From Streptomyces sp. CG 926 (GTDB lineage: Bacteria > Actinomycetota > Actinomycetes > Streptomycetales > Streptomycetaceae), in assembly GCF_003148825.1 (NCBI RefSeq), contig NZ_QGGZ01000008.1, positions 186,001-250,000 on the forward strand: a DNA stretch of 64,000 nucleotides, given 5' to 3'. The notes under the pieces are model-generated. The model worked only from the letters and a program-made list of their open reading frames with translations. It had not been told where the DNA came from and made no database searches. A program made the translations under genes and the position numbers. The first letter of the stretch is position 1, and the number at the start of each line of letters is the position of its first letter. Positions 51,579 to 59,701 of this stretch are shown one piece after another.

Positions 51579-52382
51579 TCAGCGACCCAGGTACTTCGGC
51601 GGCTGCTTCGCGAGGAACGCCTGGACGGCGATGGAGTGGTCCTCGGAGGCCCCCGCGCGCGTCTGGAGGGTGTCCTCGTGGGTCAGGGCCTCGGAGAGCG
51701 TGTGCGAGGCCCCGTAGGCCAGGGACTCCTTCAGGGCGGCGTACGCGACCGTCGGGCCGGCGGCCAGCGTGCGGGCCACGGCCTCCGCCTCGGCGTGCAG
51801 GGAGTCCGCGGGCACGAGCCGGTTGACGATGCCGAGCTCGTACGCCTCCTGCGCCTTGATCGAGCGCGGGAACAGCAGCAGGTCCGAGGCGCGGGAGGCG
51901 CCGATCAGACGGGGGAGGGTCCACGAGACCCCGGAGTCGGCGGTCAGCGCCACCCCGGCGAACGAGGTGTTGAAGGACGCGGTGTCGGCGACGACCCGGA
52001 AGTCCGCCGCCAGCGCGAACCCGAAGCCCGCTCCGGCCGCGACGCCGTTCACCCCGGCCACCACGGGCTTGGGCATCTCGGTGAGCGCCCGCACGATGGG
52101 GTTGTAGTGGTCGGCCACCGTCGTCATGGTCAGCGAGGAGCCGGTCTCGCGGTCCGAGGCCAGGTTCCCGATGTGCTCCTTGAGGTCCTGGCCCACGCAG
52201 AAGGCCCGGTTCCCGGCCGCGGTGAGCAGCACGGCCCGTACGGCGGTGTCGGCGGCCGCCGCCTGGACCGCGTCGCGCAGGGCGACCTTGGCCTCGGTGT
52301 TCATCGCGTTCATCGCGTCCGGGCGGTTGATCGTGATGGTGGCGAGTCCGTCGGTCACTTCGTAGAGCACGCTGTCGGCCAT
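51579..52382 (-). CDS. Enoyl-CoA hydratase/isomerase family protein
   Basis: This 267-residue crotonase-fold protein has TINRPDAMNAMNTE, the oxyanion-hole region AFCVGQDLKEH and VAGVNGVAAGAGFGFALAAD. One of the two usual catalytic glutamates is replaced (SGVSWTLPRLIGASRASDLL keeps no clear Glu), so hydratase activity is uncertain and isomerase or hydrolase activity is possible. It starts at ATG 52382 (ADSVLYEVTDG) with a GGGGGA site. It converges on tag with a 30-bp gap. Confidence 0.85.
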   Translation of the reverse strand: MADSVLYEVTDGLATITINRPDAMNAMNTEAKVALRDAVQAAAADTAVRAVLLTAAGNRAFCVGQDLKEHIGNLASDRETGSSLTMTTVADHYNPIVRALTEMPKPVVAGVNGVAAGAGFGFALAADFRVVADTASFNTSFAGVALTADSGVSWTLPRLIGASRASDLLLFPRSIKAQEAYELGIVNRLVPADSLHAEAEAVARTLAAGPTVAYAALKESLAYGASHTLSEALTHEDTLQTRAGASEDHSIAVQAFLAKQPPKYLGR

Positions 52383-52715
52383 GGCAGGGGGTCCCCCTTC
52401 GTCGCGGGCTTGGCTACCGGTCGGTACTGTCCGGTACAAAGGTCAGCATGGCGGACCGGACGGGGCAGGCACATGTGATGTGCGTCAAAGAAAGCTGAGG
52501 CCGCTTCCCTGCTGCGGCGGCGAAGTATCGCAGGCGGATCCCCGAAATGAGTGGTTTTGGCCGAGCGCGTTGCCCAAGCGTTCCCGGGTGATGTTGGTCA
52601 TCGGGTCCTGACATGCGGGATAATGGCTGGGAAGCAATGTGTTCGATGCCGGGTATTAGGCGCCTGAATGGGGCCGTCGGCTGACGATGAGCTGGTTTCA
52701 GGAAGGGGAACGAGC
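52383..52715. promoter_or_regulatory. 333-bp divergent region with probable DUF3117 promoter
   Basis: This spacer between the enoyl-CoA hydratase and DUF3117 genes holds no gene. GATAAT (52619-52624) with TTGGTC (52594-52599) at a 19-bp spacing is a reasonable sigma-70-type promoter for the DUF3117 gene, giving a leader of about 85 nt that ends in GGAAGGGG before the ATG. The promoter of the divergent gene is not clear. Confidence 0.5.
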
Positions 52716-52883
52716 ATGGCGGCCATGAAGCCGCGGACGGGCGACGGCCCGCTCGAGGTCACCAAGGAGGGGCGGGGCATCGTCATGCGCGTACCGCTCG
52801 AGGGCGGCGGTCGGCTTGTCGTCGAGCTGACCCCTGATGAGGCGGACGCCCTGGGTGACGCCCTGAAGAAGGTCGTCGGCTGA
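52716..52883 (+). CDS. DUF3117 small conserved protein
   Basis: This 55-residue protein (KPRTGDGPLEVTKEGRGI, VPLEGGGRLVVELTPDEADA, LGDALKKVVG) matches DUF3117, a family conserved through actinobacteria (Rv1211 in M. tuberculosis). It has alternating strands and one C-terminal helix with no catalytic residues visible. The function is unknown. It has its own promoter-like sequence and terminator, suggesting strong monocistronic expression. Its place after tag is the same as in mycobacteria. Confidence 0.88.
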   Translation: MAAMKPRTGDGPLEVTKEGRGIVMRVPLEGGGRLVVELTPDEADALGDALKKVVG

Positions 52884-52935
52884 CCCCGCGGGGACACTGA
52901 CAGCACTTCCACCTTCTGCGTTTCTGCATTCTCTG

Positions 52936-52970
52936 CACTGCCCCGACCGCGATCCGCGGCCGGGGCAGTG
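52936..52970 (+). terminator. Terminator of the DUF3117 gene
   Basis: CACTGCCCCG and CGGGGCAGTG pair over 10 bp and continue with five more pairs after one mismatch, with a 3-nt loop, 52 nt after the stop. TTGT follows. Confidence 0.85.
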
Positions 52971-53122
52971 TTGTGTCCCGGGTGCGGCGCCGGCGGGTCG
53001 TCCCGCGGCCCTGAGCCCGGTCTCCGTCGTCGCTCGGGTCACGCTCCCGCACGTCCTGGGCGCCCCCCAGGGGTGTTCGCGCTCCTGAGTCGACCCCGCG
53101 GCGCCTCCATGGCCCGTCCGGG

Positions 53123-53262
53123 CCCGTGTCGTCCGGTGTCGTGCGTCGGCGCGTCGGCGGGGCGCCCCCGTGTCGGACGTACTCGGGTGCCCCCCCCGCG
53201 AACGCGGCGAGGTGCGGTGCCGGGCGGCGCGGGTCGGGCAAGGTCCGGGAGGGACGGCCTAG
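53123..53262. repeat. Long polar palindromic element, copy 2 (inverted)
   Basis: Arms 53123-53153 and about 53203-53233 flank a central hairpin at 53159-53197 that shares the 13-nt core with the copy at 12087-12254, in opposite orientation. Eight arm differences are transitions that form G-U pairs on plus-strand RNA, and six of these positions are the same as in copy 1; two transversions break pairing. The right flank ends in GGCCTAG, which contains the stop codon of the methyltransferase gene (53259-53261), just as copy 1 contains the sdhB stop. The left outer arm is not preserved. Confidence 0.8.
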
Positions 53263-53921
53263 CGGCGGACGGCGCAGAGCAGGCCGTCGCCCACCGGGAG
53301 CAGCGCCGCCTCCAGCGCGGGGCTCTCGCGGACGCTGCGCAGCAGTTCGCGGACGCGCAGCACCTCCACCGGTTGGGCCGCGGAGTCGACCGTACGGCCG
53401 TCGGAGAAGACCCCCTCGAAGCACACCAGTCCCCCCGGACGCAGCAGCCGCAACGATTCGGCGAGGTAGTCGAGGGACTCGGAGGGGTCCCCGTCGCAGA
53501 AGACGAGGTCGTATCCGCCGTCGGCGAGTCGCGGGAGTACGTCGAGGGCGCGGCCGGGGATGAAGCGGGCGCGGTTGCCCGCGAAGCCGGCGGCGCGGAA
53601 GGCCTGGCGGGCGAAGGCCTGCCGGTCCGCTTCGGGATCCACCGTGGTCAGGACCCCGTCGGGGCGCATCCCGTGCAGCAGGTGGATGCCGGAAACACCG
53701 GTTCCGGTGCCGATCTCGGCGACCGCCTTGGCGTCCGCGGTGGCGGCCAGCAGGCGCAGCGCGGCCCCGGTACCGGGGGAGACGGACCTCAGGCCCGCTT
53801 CCCTGGACCGGTCGCGGGCCCATCGCAGAGCGTCGTCCTCGGCGACAAACGCGTCGGCGAACGCCCAGCTCGTCTGCCGGTTGCCGGTAATGACCCTCTC
53901 CTGTCCCCATAGTTGGCGCAA
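53259..53921 (-). CDS. SAM-dependent O-methyltransferase
   Basis: This 220-residue protein is a class I methyltransferase of the COMT-like O-methyltransferase family, with the SAM loop AEIGTGTGVSGIHLLHGM, acidic TTVDPEADRQ, and DLVFCDGDPSESLDYL. M. tuberculosis has a methyltransferase gene (Rv1220c) in the same place, divergent from sigE. The start is probably TTG 53921 (protein RQLWGQERVITGNRQTSWAF); the reading frame continues upstream without a better start. The substrate is unknown. Confidence 0.85.
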   Translation of the reverse strand: MRQLWGQERVITGNRQTSWAFADAFVAEDDALRWARDRSREAGLRSVSPGTGAALRLLAATADAKAVAEIGTGTGVSGIHLLHGMRPDGVLTTVDPEADRQAFARQAFRAAGFAGNRARFIPGRALDVLPRLADGGYDLVFCDGDPSESLDYLAESLRLLRPGGLVCFEGVFSDGRTVDSAAQPVEVLRVRELLRSVRESPALEAALLPVGDGLLCAVRR

Positions 53922-54099
53922 CGGTGACTGTATCCGTTGACGTCGGGAACCCGCAGATGGGACCGGGCGTTGTGAAGGGTGGAGGCGGGATAAGAGGGGA
54001 CGGTGCCGGGCAGATCGGCGGCCAGGACCGTTCCCGGGCTTAAGTCTCGCGTAAAGATACTGCAAAAACGCTTATCCGGAGCTGACAGAGGGGGTGGCT

Positions 54100-54879
54100 A
54101 TGGTAGGGACTCCACTGGACACCACCAGAGCCGACAGGGGAGGTGCGGCTGCGCCTGTGGATCGTGGGGGCGTACTGAGACGCCTCTTCCGGTCGGCGGG
54201 TGAGCCGAAATCCGTGACCTACATTGCTGACCGCTTCCACACCGCCGATGCCGCAACCACCGCGACCTTCGCCGCCGATGCGGGCACCCAGGCGTGGACC
54301 CCTCCTTCATGGGAGGAGATCGTCAGCACGCACAGCGCGCGGGTCTACCGCCTTGCCTACCGTCTGACGGGTAACCAGCACGACGCCGAGGATCTGACGC
54401 AGGAGGTCTTCGTCCGCGTCTTCCGCTCGCTGTCCACGTACACGCCGGGCACCTTCGAGGGCTGGCTGCACCGCATCACCACGAACCTGTTCCTGGACAT
54501 GGTCCGTCGTAAGCAGCGGATCCGCTTCGACGCGCTCGGCGACGACGCCGCCGACCGGCTGCCGAGCCGTGAGCCGTCCCCGCAGCAGGTCCTGCACGAC
54601 ACCCACTTCGACGCGGATGTGCAGCAGGCGCTGGACACCCTCGCCCCCGAGTTCCGCGCGGCCGTGGTGCTGTGCGACATCGAGGGCCTGTCGTACGAGG
54701 AGATCGCCGCGACCCTCGGCGTGAAGCTGGGCACCGTGCGCAGTCGTATCCACCGCGGCCGTTCGCACCTGCGCAAGGCGCTCAAGCACCGGTCCCCGCA
54801 GGCCCGTGCCGAGCAGCGCGCGCTGGCCGGAGTGGCGATGGGCGCCCCCGGCGCCGGGGGAGAGGGCGGAGCCGAGTGA
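54100..54879 (+). CDS. sigE: ECF RNA polymerase sigma factor (mycobacterial SigE type)
   Basis: The 259-residue sigma factor has an N-terminal extension of about 65 residues. Region 2 is VYRLAYRLTGNQHDAEDLTQ plus EVFVRVFRSL, and region 4 is LAPEFRAAVVLCDIEGLSYE then EEIAATLGVKLGTVRSRIHR. It directs RNA polymerase to stress genes. It overlaps the zinc anti-sigma gene by 4 nt and is followed by htrA and tatB, exactly as mycobacterial sigE-rseA-htrA-tatB. It should not be confused with the S. coelicolor protein called sigma-E (cell-wall stress), which is another gene. The ATG at 54100 has GAGGGGG upstream; GTG 54094 also lies in frame. Confidence 0.92.
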   Translation: MVGTPLDTTRADRGGAAAPVDRGGVLRRLFRSAGEPKSVTYIADRFHTADAATTATFAADAGTQAWTPPSWEEIVSTHSARVYRLAYRLTGNQHDAEDLTQEVFVRVFRSLSTYTPGTFEGWLHRITTNLFLDMVRRKQRIRFDALGDDAADRLPSREPSPQQVLHDTHFDADVQQALDTLAPEFRAAVVLCDIEGLSYEEIAATLGVKLGTVRSRIHRGRSHLRKALKHRSPQARAEQRALAGVAMGAPGAGGEGGAE

Positions 54880-55559
54880 GCGAGGTCAGTCCGTCACCTG
54901 CCGAACAGCACCTGGGCGATCGGCTCGCCGCCCTGGTGGACGGGGAACTGAAACACGACGCGCGCGATCGGGTCCTGGCCCACCTGGCCACCTGTGCCCG
55001 GTGCAAGGCCGAGGCCGATGCGCAGCGCCGTCTGAAGACCATGTTCGTGGAGAGCGCGCCACCGCCGCTGTCCGCGGGGCTGCTGGCGCGGTTGCAGGGG
55101 CTGCCGGGTGGTGGCCTCGACGATCCGTCGGGTCCGGCCGGTCCCGGTGGTCCCGGCCGTCCCGCCGACCCCACGGGAGCCACGGGGACCGATCCCTTCG
55201 ACGCGTTCACGTACGGGCTGCCGGTCGCCGCCCGGCCGCGGCCTCAGGACGGCTTCCGTATCCACGAGGTGGGCCGTCCACGACGGCGGTTCGCCTTCGT
55301 CGCCGCCGGGGCCGTCTCCCTGGCCGCGCTCGCGCTCGGTGGTGCCCTGCCGCTGGAGGTGGACCCGAACCTGCGGGGAGATTCCCCGGCCCCGGCCTCC
55401 AGGCCCGGTCCCGCGCTGCCCGTGGCCGATCAGGGGGCCCGTGACCGCCCGCCCACCCCGGAGGCCGTCCCGACCCTCCTGACGGCCGTGGCGACCCCGC
55501 TGCCGCCGCTCCAGCCCTCCCCGCCGCAACCGGCGCGTCCGGTCTCCCTGCTGCGCTGA
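54876..55559 (+). CDS. Zinc-containing anti-sigma factor (RseA-like)
   Basis: This 227-residue protein has a zf-HC2/ZAS motif HLATCARCKAEAD (H-x3-C-x2-C) preceded by DRLAALVDGELKHDARDRVL, the standard anti-sigma N-terminal helix pattern. A transmembrane helix (FAFVAAGAVSLAALALGGAL) near residue 150 and a Pro-rich outer tail follow. It should hold the sigma factor of the preceding gene inactive. The GTG start overlaps the sigma-gene stop (GTGA). The membrane span would allow control by extracellular or membrane proteolysis, perhaps by the adjacent HtrA. Confidence 0.88.
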   Translation: MSEVSPSPAEQHLGDRLAALVDGELKHDARDRVLAHLATCARCKAEADAQRRLKTMFVESAPPPLSAGLLARLQGLPGGGLDDPSGPAGPGGPGRPADPTGATGTDPFDAFTYGLPVAARPRPQDGFRIHEVGRPRRRFAFVAAGAVSLAALALGGALPLEVDPNLRGDSPAPASRPGPALPVADQGARDRPPTPEAVPTLLTAVATPLPPLQPSPPQPARPVSLLR

Positions 55560-55613
55560 CGCGGGACCTGATTGAATCTTCGGCACATGCGCATAGGCAC
55601 GCGGGGAGCGCCG

Positions 55614-56969
55614 ATGGCCGACAGGCACCAGACCGATCCGGCTCCACAGTGGTGGAGCCGGCCCGAGGGCACGGCCGAGGGCGGCCGCCGCGAAGGGGTT
55701 CCCGCGCCACGGCCCGAAACCGGGGGCGGGGACCACGTACAGGACGCGGCCCCGACCTCGGCCCCGTCGGACCCTTCCCCCGACGCCCCTTCCGACGGCG
55801 CCGCGGTCCCCGCGGTGCGGTACGACCCCTGGGGCGCCGAGCCGTTGCAGGTCGTGGACCGCGGCCGGACGCCGCGCGGGATCCGACTGTGGCAGGTGGT
55901 GGCCCTCAGCCTCGGTACGGCCCTGCTCGCCGGCGGCATCGGCGGCTACGTCGGCGTCCTCGCCGAGCGGCGGAGCAACACCCGGCTGGAGCTGCCCCAG
56001 GCCGCCGCCGTCGACCGGGGCCGGGCCCCGGAGAGCGTGGCCGGGATCGCGGCCACCGCACTGCCGGGCGTGGTGACCCTGCACGTGCGGGGCACGAAGG
56101 GCAGCGGTACGGGGACCGGCTTCGTGCTCGACCAGCAGGGGCACATCCTGACCAACAGCCATGTGGTCGCCGACTCCCAGGAGATAACGGTCACCTTCAG
56201 CACCGGCGAGAGCGTCACCGCCGCGCTGGTCGGCCGCGACTCCGGCTACGACCTGGCCGTGGTCAAGGTCGACGGGGTGCGCGGGCTCCAGCCGCTGAGC
56301 CTGGGGAACTCCGAGAACGTGAAGGTCGGCGACCCGGTGGTGGCCATCGGCGCGCCCTTCGACCTGTCGAACACCGTCACCGCCGGGATCATCAGCGCCA
56401 CCGGCCGGCCCGTCACCGCGGGCGGCGACAAGGGCGACGGCAGCGACATCAGCTACGTCGACGCGCTGCAGACCGACGCCCCCATCAACCCGGGGAACTC
56501 CGGCGGCCCGCTCCTCGACGCGAAGGCCCACGTGGTCGGCATCAACAGTGCGATCCGCGGGGCCGACAAGGACGACTCCACCCGGCAGGGCGGCTCCATC
56601 GGGCTCGGCTTCGCCATCCCCGTCAACCAGGGCAAGCGCGTCGCCGAGGAGCTCATCCGCACCGGCCGTGCCACGCACCCGGTCATCGGGGTCACCCTGG
56701 ACATGGACTACGCGGGCGACGGGGCCCGGGTCGGGGACAAGGGCGAGGACGGCAAGCCGTCCGTGGTCGCCGGCGGACCGGGCGCGCGCGCCGGGATCCG
56801 GGCCGGGGACGTGATCACCAAGGTGGACGGCCAACGGGTCCGGGGCGGCGACGAGCTGATCATCAAGATCCGGGCCCACCGCCCGGGCGACGCGCTGACC
56901 CTCACCGTGCTCCGCCAGGGCCGCGAAAGCACACTGGAAGTGGTCCTCGGATCGGCGAACGGCTCATGA
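55614..56969 (+). CDS. htrA: HtrA/DegP-like membrane serine protease
   Basis: The 451-residue protein has a disordered N-terminal tail (~90 residues), one transmembrane helix (LWQVVALSLGTALLAGGIGG), a trypsin-like protease domain and a C-terminal PDZ domain. The catalytic triad is visible as H in TNSHVVAD, D in SGYDLAVVKV and S in GNSGGPLL. The PDZ carries GPGARAGIRAGDVITKVDG. It degrades or refolds damaged envelope proteins. I start at ATG 55614 (GGGGAG 6 nt upstream); ATG 55587 is also in frame. It lies 54 bp after the anti-sigma gene. Confidence 0.92.
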   Translation: MADRHQTDPAPQWWSRPEGTAEGGRREGVPAPRPETGGGDHVQDAAPTSAPSDPSPDAPSDGAAVPAVRYDPWGAEPLQVVDRGRTPRGIRLWQVVALSLGTALLAGGIGGYVGVLAERRSNTRLELPQAAAVDRGRAPESVAGIAATALPGVVTLHVRGTKGSGTGTGFVLDQQGHILTNSHVVADSQEITVTFSTGESVTAALVGRDSGYDLAVVKVDGVRGLQPLSLGNSENVKVGDPVVAIGAPFDLSNTVTAGIISATGRPVTAGGDKGDGSDISYVDALQTDAPINPGNSGGPLLDAKAHVVGINSAIRGADKDDSTRQGGSIGLGFAIPVNQGKRVAEELIRTGRATHPVIGVTLDMDYAGDGARVGDKGEDGKPSVVAGGPGARAGIRAGDVITKVDGQRVRGGDELIIKIRAHRPGDALTLTVLRQGRESTLEVVLGSANGS

Positions 56970-57088
56970 GCGGGGGATGACGGTCGGGAGAAACCGGCCC
57001 TGCGGGCGGCACACAGGTATGGGCCCGTGGGCAACGCCGGGTACCGTGTGTCGGGGCCCGAAGTGATAGAGAGCCGAGGAGCGGCAAG

Positions 57089-57535
57089 GTGTTCAACGAC
57101 ATAGGCGCACTCGAACTTGTCACGATCGTGGTGCTCGGCATCCTCGTCTTCGGACCGGACAAGCTGCCCAAGGTCATTCAGGACGTCACGGGCTTCATCC
57201 GTAAGGTCCGGGCGTTCTCCGACAGCGCCAAGCACGACATCCGCTCCGAACTCGGCCCGGAGTTCAAGGATTTCGAGTTCGAGGACCTGAACCCGAAGAC
57301 CTTCATCCGCAAGCAGCTGACGGAGAACGAGGACCTCAAGGAGATCCGCACCAGCTTCGATCTCCGCAAGGAACTCAACGACGTCTCCGACGCCGTGAAG
57401 AGCTCGGAGGCCGGCGCCGCCCCGACCTCCGCGGCCGCAGCCGCCACGCCCGCCGTGACCGGCCCGGACCTGCTGAAGAAGCCCGCCGCTCCCGCCCCGG
57501 AGGAGCGCTCGCGCTTCGACGCCGACGCCACCTGA
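57089..57535 (+). CDS. tatB: Sec-independent translocase protein TatB
   Basis: This 148-residue protein has a short N-terminus (FNDIGALE), a transmembrane helix (LVTIVVLGILVFGPDKLP) with the conserved E and FGP motif, and an amphipathic helix VIQDVTGFIRKVRAF, followed by an acidic helical region and a disordered tail. TatB and TatC form the receptor for twin-arginine signal peptides. The context after htrA is the same as in mycobacteria. The GTG start follows GAGGAGCGGCAAG. Confidence 0.92.
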   Translation: MFNDIGALELVTIVVLGILVFGPDKLPKVIQDVTGFIRKVRAFSDSAKHDIRSELGPEFKDFEFEDLNPKTFIRKQLTENEDLKEIRTSFDLRKELNDVSDAVKSSEAGAAPTSAAAAATPAVTGPDLLKKPAAPAPEERSRFDADAT

Positions 57536-57674
57536 GGCGCGGCCTGCCCGGCGATCCCCGGTCGGATGGCTATCCTCCATCTGTCCGGATCGCAGGACGC
57601 CCGAGGGAGGGGGTCCCCCCAGCACAGCGAGGGGGAGGGCCGTTCCGGACCCCACGGAACGAGAGGCCGCCCAG

Positions 57675-58406
57675 ATGGAGACGACGAGCAGCAGCCGGGT
57701 AGGGGCACAGACCGCGGAGGCCCCCGCGGCCGCCGCAGCACCCGACCAGGAGCCGGATACCGGCCCCGACAGCCATACGCAGCCACAGGAGGCTGCCGCG
57801 CCCGTGCCGGCGGCCCGCCGGACGGCCGAGGGGTTCCTGGCCGCCGACTTCCCCTGGTACGGGCTGGACGGGGCCTTCACCGGCCCCCGCTGGCTCATGC
57901 AGGTCGCGGTCGCCGCCGACGGCACCGTGGAGCACGGCTCCACCGGCCACGGCGACGAGCCCTCCGCCCGGGGCGAGATCGCCACCGGCGAGAAGGAACG
58001 GTTCGCGGTGGTCATCACCGTGGCGAGCAACCCGCTGCGCCGCAGCGGCGACGGCACCGGCGTCCTGGAGGCCACCTCTGTCGCCTCCGCGGCCTGGCTG
58101 GCCGGCTCCGGGCTGCTGGCGTACAGCTGGCCCGGCCAGATGGACCACTCGCTGCGCGACGACTGGCTGGACCAGCAGACCGAGGCCGCGTGGGAGCTGG
58201 CGGACGACCTGGCCGGTGAGGACTGGTCCACCCTGTCGCTGCCGGTGGACGGCGAGCCGACGCCGTTCCACTACCGCGAGTCGGAGTTCGGGTGGGTGCT
58301 GGCCGGCTCCACCGGGAGCGGGGTCCACCTGGGCGCGTTCGGCCGCGGGATGAGCGCGTACGGGCTCGGGTTCTCCGCGATCGCGGACCTCGGCTCGTAC
58401 CAGTAG
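57675..58406 (+). CDS. Conserved protein of unknown function
   Basis: This 243-residue protein has a disordered Ala/Pro/Glu-rich N-terminal third and a globular part rich in aromatic residues (DFPWYGLDGAFTGPRWLMQV, WPGQMDHSLRDDWLDQQTEA, FHYRESEFGWVLAGSTGSGV). There is no signal peptide, membrane helix or recognised motif. I do not recognise the family. It lies between tatB and mrp, upstream of a bidirectional terminator. The ATG follows GAGAGG. Confidence 0.7.
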   Translation: METTSSSRVGAQTAEAPAAAAAPDQEPDTGPDSHTQPQEAAAPVPAARRTAEGFLAADFPWYGLDGAFTGPRWLMQVAVAADGTVEHGSTGHGDEPSARGEIATGEKERFAVVITVASNPLRRSGDGTGVLEATSVASAAWLAGSGLLAYSWPGQMDHSLRDDWLDQQTEAAWELADDLAGEDWSTLSLPVDGEPTPFHYRESEFGWVLAGSTGSGVHLGAFGRGMSAYGLGFSAIADLGSYQ

Positions 58407-58445
58407 CAGGGGCCGCAGGACGGTCCACGGATGACGGGGACCGGA

Positions 58446-58486
58446 ACGGGGAAGGGCGCCGCTCGGCGAGCGGCGCCCTTCCCCGT
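58446..58486. terminator. Bidirectional terminator between convergent genes
   Basis: A perfect 19-bp stem (ACGGGGAAGGGCGCCGCTC and its complement) with a 3-nt loop separates the unknown gene and mrp. Confidence 0.92.
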
Positions 58487-58497
58487 GGTACGGACGA

Positions 58498-59658
58498 TCA
58501 GAACTTGTTGCGCGGGGTGATGCCCAGGGACATGCCCGACAGGCCACGCGCACGGCCGCCCAGCTTGCCCGCGATCGCGCGTAGGGCCGCACCGGCCGGG
58601 GAGTCCGGGTCGGACAGCACGACGGGCTTGCCCTCGTCGCCGCCCTCGCGCAGCCGCACGTCGATCGGGATCGAGCCCAGCACCGGCACCGTCGCGCCGA
58701 CCGTCTTGGTCAGGCCGTCGGCGACCTTCTGGCCACCGCCCGAGCCGAAGACGTCCACCATCTCGTCGCAGTGCGGGCACGGCAGGCCCGACATGTTCTC
58801 GACCACGCCGACGATCTTCTGGTGGGTCTGCACGGCGATGGAGCCGGCCCGCTCCGCGACCTCGGCCGCGGCCTGCTGCGGGGTGGTGACGACGAGGATC
58901 TCCGCATTCGGCACCAGCTGGGCGACGGAGATCGCGATGTCACCCGTACCCGGCGGCAGGTCCAACAGCAGCACGTCCAGGTCGCCCCAGAACACGTCCG
59001 CCAGGAACTGCTGGAGGGCGCGGTGCAGCATGGGACCGCGCCACACCACCGGGGCGTTGCCCGGGGTGAACATGCCGATGGAGATGACCTTCACACCGTG
59101 CGCCGACGGCGGCATGATCATGTTCTCGACCTGGGTGGGACGGCCGTCCACACCCAGCATGCGCGGCACGCTGTGGCCGTAGATGTCCGCGTCGACCACG
59201 CCGACCTTCAGGCCGTCGGCCGCCATCGCCGCGGCCAGGTTCACCGTGACGGAGGACTTGCCGACACCGCCCTTGCCGGACGCGACCGCGTACACCCGGG
59301 TCAGCGAGCCCGGCTTGGCGAAGGGCACCTCGCGCTCCGCGGTGCCGCCGCGCAGCGTGGCCGCCAGGTCCTTGCGCTGCTCGTCGCTCATCACGTCGAG
59401 GGTGACGGCGACGGAGGTGACGCCCGCGACCTTCTCGACGGCCTCGGTGACGTTCTTGGTGATGGTCTCGCGCATCGGACAGCCCGACACCGTGAGGTAG
59501 ACCGTGACGGCGACCTCGCCGCCCTCGCCGATCTCCACCGATTTGACCATGCCGAGCTCGGTGATCGGCCGGTGGATCTCGGGGTCGTTCACCGTCGCCA
59601 GTGCGTCCAGGATCGCGTCCTGCTCAGGCACGGCGGCGGAGCTTGTGTCGGTAGCCAT
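58498..59658 (-). CDS. mrp: Mrp/ApbC-family Fe-S cluster carrier ATPase
   Basis: This 386-residue protein has an N-terminal MIP18/DUF59 domain (VNDPEIHRPITELGMVKSVE, SGCPMRETI) and a P-loop ATPase domain with the deviant Walker A GKGGVGKS, plus the CPHC motif that binds a bridging Fe-S cluster. It delivers [4Fe-4S] clusters to target enzymes. The ATG at 59658 gives ATDTSSAAVPEQDAILDALA as N-terminus, and a TACCAT box lies 7 nt upstream without a ribosome site. The M. tuberculosis homologue (Rv1229c) has the same position relative to tatB. Confidence 0.93.
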   Translation of the reverse strand: MATDTSSAAVPEQDAILDALATVNDPEIHRPITELGMVKSVEIGEGGEVAVTVYLTVSGCPMRETITKNVTEAVEKVAGVTSVAVTLDVMSDEQRKDLAATLRGGTAEREVPFAKPGSLTRVYAVASGKGGVGKSSVTVNLAAAMAADGLKVGVVDADIYGHSVPRMLGVDGRPTQVENMIMPPSAHGVKVISIGMFTPGNAPVVWRGPMLHRALQQFLADVFWGDLDVLLLDLPPGTGDIAISVAQLVPNAEILVVTTPQQAAAEVAERAGSIAVQTHQKIVGVVENMSGLPCPHCDEMVDVFGSGGGQKVADGLTKTVGATVPVLGSIPIDVRLREGGDEGKPVVLSDPDSPAGAALRAIAGKLGGRARGLSGMSLGITPRNKF

Positions 59659-59665
59659 GTACCCG

Positions 59666-59671
59666 ATGGTA
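59666..59671 (-). promoter_or_regulatory. Putative -10 box (TACCAT) of leaderless mrp
   Basis: On the minus strand TACCAT ends 7 nt before the mrp ATG and no Shine-Dalgarno sequence is seen, suggesting a leaderless transcript. Confidence 0.5.
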
Positions 59672-59701
59672 CGGCTCGGTAGCAGGCCGCAGGTAAGCCT
59701 C

